This document shows positions 59,716 to 64,000 of a stretch of DNA of 64,000 nucleotides, piece by piece. Location: assembly GCF_022352055.1 (NCBI RefSeq), contig NZ_JAKRWM010000006.1, positions 62,001 to 126,000 of the forward strand, given 5' to 3'. Position 1 is the stretch's first letter, and every line of letters starts with the position of its first letter. The DNA comes from Cohnella mopanensis (GTDB lineage Bacteria; Bacillota; Bacilli; Paenibacillales; Paenibacillaceae). The position numbers were made by a program, and so were the translations under genes. The notes beneath the pieces were generated by a model. The model did not search any database. It was not told where the DNA came from and worked only from the letters and a program-made list of their open reading frames with translations.

Positions 59716-61422
59716 TTACGCGCTTGCAGCTGCATTTCTGATTTCTTTGATATGCAGGCCCTTTCGTACTGACTCATTTGCTGTCAACGTAGGGTCGGTC
59801 CACGTAATTGAAACCCCAAGAGAATCCGTTACTGCCTTTATGGCGGCACGAAGTTCTGTAATATGAATTACTCTTGGTTGTGTCGAATCTGTTGTGATTG
59901 TTGCGTCTGTGAAAGTGTATACGGAAAGTCCTCTTGCTTGACGAATCGCATTTATCTTCGTTCGCAATTCATCGATCCAAACCTTACGGAACCCATAATC
60001 AGCATCCGCTATATTCAGATTCGACCAAGTTGGATTTTGAATAACTAACGTTCGCGTTGCTGACCAATTACCATAAGCTGTTCCGTCATGACTTCTTACA
60101 CGAATGTAATAAGTTCCGTACGCAAGCGCGGTAGGAGGTGTCCAAGTCATGCTTGCCCCGGAAGGAGCGGTTGGTTGAGGCGAAAACTCAGAAGTATGTG
60201 TGCTACTTCCTTTCGTGTACAATACGGAAGAGAATCCAGCATCTGCCGCAACTTGAACTTCATACACCATCGCACTTCCGTCGGGGTCTGTTCCTGAAAA
60301 AGTGACTTTTGGTCTTTGATTCACAACATAACCATTACCTGTTGGATTCGATATCGTTGGAAGGTTTGGAATAGTATTGACGTCAACCTTTTCGAAAAGG
60401 GACACGTAAGAAGTATTAGTATAAAGAACTGAAATTGTCGGAGTTACTCCGTACATTTCCCCATATGATACTCCACCCACAATGATAGGAGTTATGTTAA
60501 CCGCGCTTCCAATCGTAGTCGTTCCGTTTGCGATCTTGCGATAAAGGAATGCTTGCGCTTGTCCACCATAATAGACGATGTAAACATCGCCACTTGGAAG
60601 TTCGACTATAAAATTAGAGGCATCAGAGAGGTTCGTACCTGAAGTTACTTGTATCTTTGTCCAACTTGCCCCGCCATTGTCGGAATAAGCCGCATATAAG
60701 TTAGTAATGTAAGTAAACCCGCCAGACCAAGCAGAGAAAGAAGTCCATATTCGACCAATATTAGATCCACTTCGTTTTACGACCATTGATGCTTTTCTAC
60801 TTACAGCCTCCGCATAATTGGCGTTGTGTATCGTGACGAGAGGCGTCCAAGAAGTTCCATTAAAATAAGTGCTCAAGATTGACGGACCAGCTGCACGGCC
60901 GACGATAACAGGATTTAAGTCACTTCGTAAGCCGATTTCTGGGTCTACCAACGCAAGCCCGGTACTGCTTGTTGCCCACGTTGTTCCTTGATCCGTGGAC
61001 TTAGCGTAAAACAAGTTTGCACCTATTTGTGACATAAATGCAATGTGAATAACGCCGTCGGAACCTTGAATAGCTGTTGTATGATTTCCGCCGTTAATTT
61101 CTGTGTAAATGGTAGAAGTCTTGAGGACTGTTCCATCCACAGCCAAATTAAGGTATATAACATTACTTGTGGGCGAATAAACAACGAGAACCGTATTATC
61201 AGATTTCGGAGCAATGGTGATAGATCGTGTCGTTGCGACCAAATCATAAAACTTTGTCCACGTATTGCCATTGTCTGTTGACCTATAAAAGTACAATGCT
61301 GTTCCGTTATTCGTATTGCTGTTTTTAAGAACAATAATTCTTGTTCCATTCGGCAATACAGTCGTTAACCTTGCGCCGTATACGTCGGATATTACATATC
61401 CAGGTGAAATTTCTACTGCCAT
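59716..61422 (-). CDS. Phage tail fibre/receptor protein with BNR repeats
   Basis: 568 residues. Sialidase-like Asp-boxes in 'RSTDNGNTWTKF', 'KSTDQGTTWATS' and 'YSDNGGASWTKI' mark a beta-propeller (about 1-340), then a fibronectin-like part (about 345-455, 'GTYYIRVRSHDG'). The last 110 residues hold three repeats of the R-K/V-x-x-x-I-x-E-L/I-R type (RKVWIDELRTKI, RVIHITELRAAI, RKGLHIKEIRNA). It likely binds the host surface. Position follows the tail-collar gene. Confidence 0.75.
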   Translation of the reverse strand: MAVEISPGYVISDVYGARLTTVLPNGTRIIVLKNSNTNNGTALYFYRSTDNGNTWTKFYDLVATTRSITIAPKSDNTVLVVYSPTSNVIYLNLAVDGTVLKTSTIYTEINGGNHTTAIQGSDGVIHIAFMSQIGANLFYAKSTDQGTTWATSSTGLALVDPEIGLRSDLNPVIVGRAAGPSILSTYFNGTSWTPLVTIHNANYAEAVSRKASMVVKRSGSNIGRIWTSFSAWSGGFTYITNLYAAYSDNGGASWTKIQVTSGTNLSDASNFIVELPSGDVYIVYYGGQAQAFLYRKIANGTTTIGSAVNITPIIVGGVSYGEMYGVTPTISVLYTNTSYVSLFEKVDVNTIPNLPTISNPTGNGYVVNQRPKVTFSGTDPDGSAMVYEVQVAADAGFSSVLYTKGSSTHTSEFSPQPTAPSGASMTWTPPTALAYGTYYIRVRSHDGTAYGNWSATRTLVIQNPTWSNLNIADADYGFRKVWIDELRTKINAIRQARGLSVYTFTDATITTDSTQPRVIHITELRAAIKAVTDSLGVSITWTDPTLTANESVRKGLHIKEIRNAAASA

Positions 61423-61436
61423 TCAAAGTCCCTCCC

Positions 61437-61826
61437 TTATGGCGCGTAAGTTCTTGCAAGGATAGCCGCATCATATGCCGCCTTAACTGCTGCCGCAGTT
61501 GCGGCTTGTGTCGTGCTTGTGCTGTTCGTTGTGTTATTCAATTGAACAACGCCCTTTGCCGATGTAGTCGCATCTTGTGTTCTAGTATTCACGTACGTTA
61601 TATCTGCCTTTAACCCGACGGCTGTATTTAATGCGGCACCGCCATTGTCAATAGCGGTTTTAAGTTCCGTAATCGCCCCAGATACAACCTTTGATATTGT
61701 GGGAACGGTGGACATCGCCCCCAACGATTGATCAATCTTATCCATGTTCTCATTAACGATGACTATATCGGCACTTTCGTTTCCTAGAGGCTTCTTTAAT
61801 CCAATATTCGGCGTTATATCAGCCAT
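61437..61826 (-). CDS. Phage tail fibre/collar-like protein
   Basis: 129 residues. Opening MADITPNIGLKKPLGNE and the 'SAKGVVQLNN' segment are typical of tail fibre proteins; Ala/Thr-rich helical tail. The ATG overlaps the stop of the preceding gene (TAATG). Equivalent place to xkdV in PBSX. Confidence 0.75.
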   Translation of the reverse strand: MADITPNIGLKKPLGNESADIVIVNENMDKIDQSLGAMSTVPTISKVVSGAITELKTAIDNGGAALNTAVGLKADITYVNTRTQDATTSAKGVVQLNNTTNSTSTTQAATAAAVKAAYDAAILARTYAP

Positions 61827-62395
61827 TAGCTCCAACTCCTCGTCATAACTTCGCCCCAAGTAAAATCCTTGAGGTTGTTCCATGTCATTTGTTTTAGCTC
61901 ATCCCACTGGGTGTAAGTAAAGGCGTATTCCACAGCGAGATGTGCCGGTTTAATTTCCTCGATTACGTCCTTCAAGTCATCTAGATTCGGAGGTATACCT
62001 CTTGTATCCACAAACTTCACGGTAAAAGTGCAAATCTCCGGCTTTACGGTAACTTCAACCAAACCGCCATCATAAGCCTCCGCTACAGACTTAATGAGTT
62101 TGACCGTCACGGTACCTATTCCACGCATCTTAGAGAGAACCACGCTGCGACGTTGTTCAGTAGGTTTGGCAATATCTACAGGGATCCCTAATTCAGACTC
62201 CCACAGATCAAGACCCCATGTAGCAGTCGGGACAAAATACTGTTCAAGCACTCCATCCATTGCTCGCCACAGCATGTCCATTTCGGTTCCTTGAGCATCT
62301 ATGGTGGAACTCATAACTCGCGAAGTAGCGTAGTAATCCGGTAGGTAGGACATCATTTCCTTGCCGCGATTGCTGTTCATCGTTAGATTACTCAC
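61826..62395 (-). CDS. xkdU: Phage tail protein, XkdU/YmfQ-like (DUF2313)
   Basis: 189 residues. 'YLPDYYATSRVM', 'WGLDLWESELGIPVD' and 'EEIKPAHLAVEYAFTY' are family features; these proteins link baseplate and fibres. GTG start overlaps the XkdT stop by eight bases; an ATG five codons in is possible. Confidence 0.85.
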   Translation of the reverse strand: MSNLTMNSNRGKEMMSYLPDYYATSRVMSSTIDAQGTEMDMLWRAMDGVLEQYFVPTATWGLDLWESELGIPVDIAKPTEQRRSVVLSKMRGIGTVTVKLIKSVAEAYDGGLVEVTVKPEICTFTVKFVDTRGIPPNLDDLKDVIEEIKPAHLAVEYAFTYTQWDELKQMTWNNLKDFTWGEVMTRSWS

Positions 62396-63500
62396 TCATG
62401 CTCACCGTCCCGATCACGGCAACCTGCCCAAGCTGCAGATCGATATTATCGCTACCGCCATTAATCACCAGATTCTGATAATCGACAATACGCGAGATAT
62501 CCAGCAAGATAGCCGCAATTCGGTTATAACGGATAAGCGGATCAACAAATGCAAGCTGATCCATATAAGCAGCTAATCCCGCCTCAAATTCGCTCCGTAC
62601 TTCGTTCAAAGTTACTCCAGATGCAAGCGTCAATTGAACGGAAATATGGATAGGAACTTCAACAGCCGCCAATACTGTGACGCTAGCACCAATTGGAGCT
62701 TTACCTTCACCCTGACCTACCATAGGAGAAATATATTGTTGCAAAGCATCGACAATTTCTTGATTTGGCGCTCTCTTCTCCGAATTCAGAAGAAACAATC
62801 TTACCGTCCCCGGACCATTCCACAGCGGTTCAACCTGTACTCGGCTCACTCCCGGCGATTCCAATGCCCATTGCTGATAGTCGGCTTTGTTGCCGCTTGT
62901 TCCGGGTTGTCTCACTTTAATGAGAAACCTCGACAACAATGATTCGTCGGTTTCTTCGGCAGTACCGCCGGTCGTAGCAGACATATTCGTTACATTCGTC
63001 ACACCTGGCAGAGAATTGACCAACAAGCTGATTGCTCCTATCGGGACATTGCCAGCTGCTCCCGCTTCAATAGCTTTGATCGCAACGATAACTTCACCTT
63101 GGCTATCCAAAGTCGCCGATTCCGTAGTTTCGTATTCTATCGATTGCGTAGCTGTAATTTCATCCGAAGGCGTTGCTACAAGGGTACCGATTGAGATGAC
63201 CGTTCCCGCTGCGCCCGTGATCTTAACAGATCCGGTAGATGCAACGGCCGGATGGGGAATAACCCCATGCTCTTCGCAACGCATCCTCAAGTACGGACCG
63301 AATGTGGTCATGGCAAAGCCTCGTTTTAAGATTTCCTGAGCCCATTCGGATGCCATATATAATTGATAGGCTGCGGGAGATAGAGAATCCCAAATATAAG
63401 AGCCTTCCGATTTATCCAAATCGGAAGGAATCCGATCAAGCATGCGTTTGAGTATTGTCTCTTCCGTTTGTTCTTTTAAGTAATTAGGCAATACAGCCAT
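62388..63500 (-). CDS. xkdT: Baseplate J/gp47 family protein, XkdT-like
   Basis: 370 residues from the ATG that overlaps the XkdS stop (TAATG). 'RCEEHGVIPHPA', 'GNVPIGAI', 'ATTGGTAEETDESLLSRFL' and 'GNKADYQQWALESPGVSRVQVEP' identify a baseplate J protein. Part of the contractile-tail baseplate. Confidence 0.9.
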   Translation of the reverse strand: MAVLPNYLKEQTEETILKRMLDRIPSDLDKSEGSYIWDSLSPAAYQLYMASEWAQEILKRGFAMTTFGPYLRMRCEEHGVIPHPAVASTGSVKITGAAGTVISIGTLVATPSDEITATQSIEYETTESATLDSQGEVIVAIKAIEAGAAGNVPIGAISLLVNSLPGVTNVTNMSATTGGTAEETDESLLSRFLIKVRQPGTSGNKADYQQWALESPGVSRVQVEPLWNGPGTVRLFLLNSEKRAPNQEIVDALQQYISPMVGQGEGKAPIGASVTVLAAVEVPIHISVQLTLASGVTLNEVRSEFEAGLAAYMDQLAFVDPLIRYNRIAAILLDISRIVDYQNLVINGGSDNIDLQLGQVAVIGTVSMSE

Positions 63501-63949
63501 TAGAAATTCACCACGCTTCCTTGAAAGTCCATCGTTTCCTCGTGAATATTCGTGATCGTGCAGGTAAAAAAGCAGCTGTCTTCGATCCATTCATAGGAAA
63601 AACTATCTACGCTCGCCGTTCTTGGATCAGTCATAAGTGTTTCAGTCGTGATCCGCTGAATTTCCATTTCGATAGCCGAGCGCGGTAGCCCCGAGCGAAT
63701 GAGTTCGTTAAACTCTTGACCGTAGTTTCTTGAATAGACTAGATGTCGGTAACGTTCGGTTTGCAAAGCTTTTTTACACCATTCCAGCCATGCCTCGGTG
63801 CCTTCGCAGCCTGCGACTTTGCCTGTAGGTGTCAACAAGAACTCCCCCGCTTCAAAATCAAAACGCCAGCTGCTACCGAAGCTGACGTTGTCGTTAACCA
63901 CTTCATTTTGTTCTTCGGAAAGCTCGCTTACCGGAAATAAATTAGCCAT
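63500..63949 (-). CDS. xkdS: Phage baseplate protein, XkdS-like (DUF2634)
   Basis: 149 residues. 'FDFEAGEFLLTPTGKV', 'WLEWCKKALQTERYRHLVYSRNYG' and the baseplate-wedge-type C-terminus match DUF2634. ATG overlaps the end of the gene upstream. Confidence 0.88.
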   Translation of the reverse strand: MANLFPVSELSEEQNEVVNDNVSFGSSWRFDFEAGEFLLTPTGKVAGCEGTEAWLEWCKKALQTERYRHLVYSRNYGQEFNELIRSGLPRSAIEMEIQRITTETLMTDPRTASVDSFSYEWIEDSCFFTCTITNIHEETMDFQGSVVNF

Positions 63950-64000
63950 TTGAACTCACCACCTTGCAGACTACGACTGCGTCTTTGCCGCCATTAACCG
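63942..64000 (-). CDS. C-terminus of a phage baseplate gene, probably XkdR-like
   Basis: The last 19 residues (NGGKDAVVVCKVVSSNG end) of a gene that begins beyond the window. The stop overlaps the xkdS start by eight bases. Identity as XkdR (DUF2577) is inferred only from PBSX gene order. Confidence 0.5.
   Translation of the reverse strand, partial: VNGGKDAVVVCKVVSSNG

Overview
The window comes from a Gram-positive, endospore-forming member of the Bacillales, most likely Paenibacillaceae (Paenibacillus/Cohnella-like). The basis is gene content: B. subtilis-type ctaCDEFGM, mdxEFG without a dedicated ATPase, fadN/fadA/fadE/fadF with etfBA, a YhcN/YlaJ sporulation lipoprotein, AGGAGG ribosome sites with frequent TTG/GTG starts, catabolite-repression (cre-like) sites, a T-box leader and a PBSX-type tail module. 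The genus is inferred, not proven.

Layout. 1-3.4 kb (minus): a sugar-acid catabolic operon (GntR regulator, SDR dehydrogenase, mandelate-racemase-type dehydratase, rhamnose-type mutarotase, lactonase cut by the window edge) with two matching operators. 3.5-8.1 kb (minus): a GntR/YtrA-controlled ABC export operon with a clear promoter and operator. 8.1-14.1 kb (plus): CAP-domain secreted protein, RluA pseudouridine synthase, maltodextrin importer mdxEFG. 14.1-18.7 kb (minus): two zinc-ribbon membrane proteins, a PQQ-type sugar dehydrogenase lipoprotein, a cluster of four 21-bp palindromic repeats and a DUF559-like nuclease. 18.9-22.5 kb (minus): fixABCX. 22.7-28.2 kb (minus): the caa3 cytochrome oxidase operon. 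28.6-31.4 kb: sporulation lipoprotein, methionine aminopeptidase and a membrane FHA protein. 31.6-41.3 kb (minus): a complete fatty-acid beta-oxidation operon fadF-fadN-fadA-fadE-acyl-CoA ligase, interrupted between fadN and fadA by ten copies of a 51-bp repeat; etfB-etfA run divergently from it (41.5-43.3 kb). 43.4-50.8 kb: secreted proteins, a T-box leader, a MITE-like element, ilvA, a ugtP/ltaA-like glycolipid pair and small proteins. 50.9-57.9 kb: ArAE exporter, AlkC-like repair protein, lipid kinase, orphan sensor kinase, MscL with zinc ribbon, Nudix protein and a possible type-3-copper protein. 58.1-64 kb (minus): tail-end and lysis module of a PBSX-like prophage or tailocin, running off the window.

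How it fits together. The fad genes oxidise fatty acids; EtfAB and FadF carry acyl-CoA dehydrogenase electrons to quinone; FixABCX can in principle split electrons between quinone and ferredoxin; the caa3 oxidase is a terminal oxidase. The mdx importer and the FHA gene carry cre-like sites that suggest CcpA control. The most unusual items are the 51-bp hairpin repeat array inside the fad operon, the four-copy palindromic repeat, the dicopper-like protein, the MITE between the T-box and ilvA, and a truncated xhlA duplicate.
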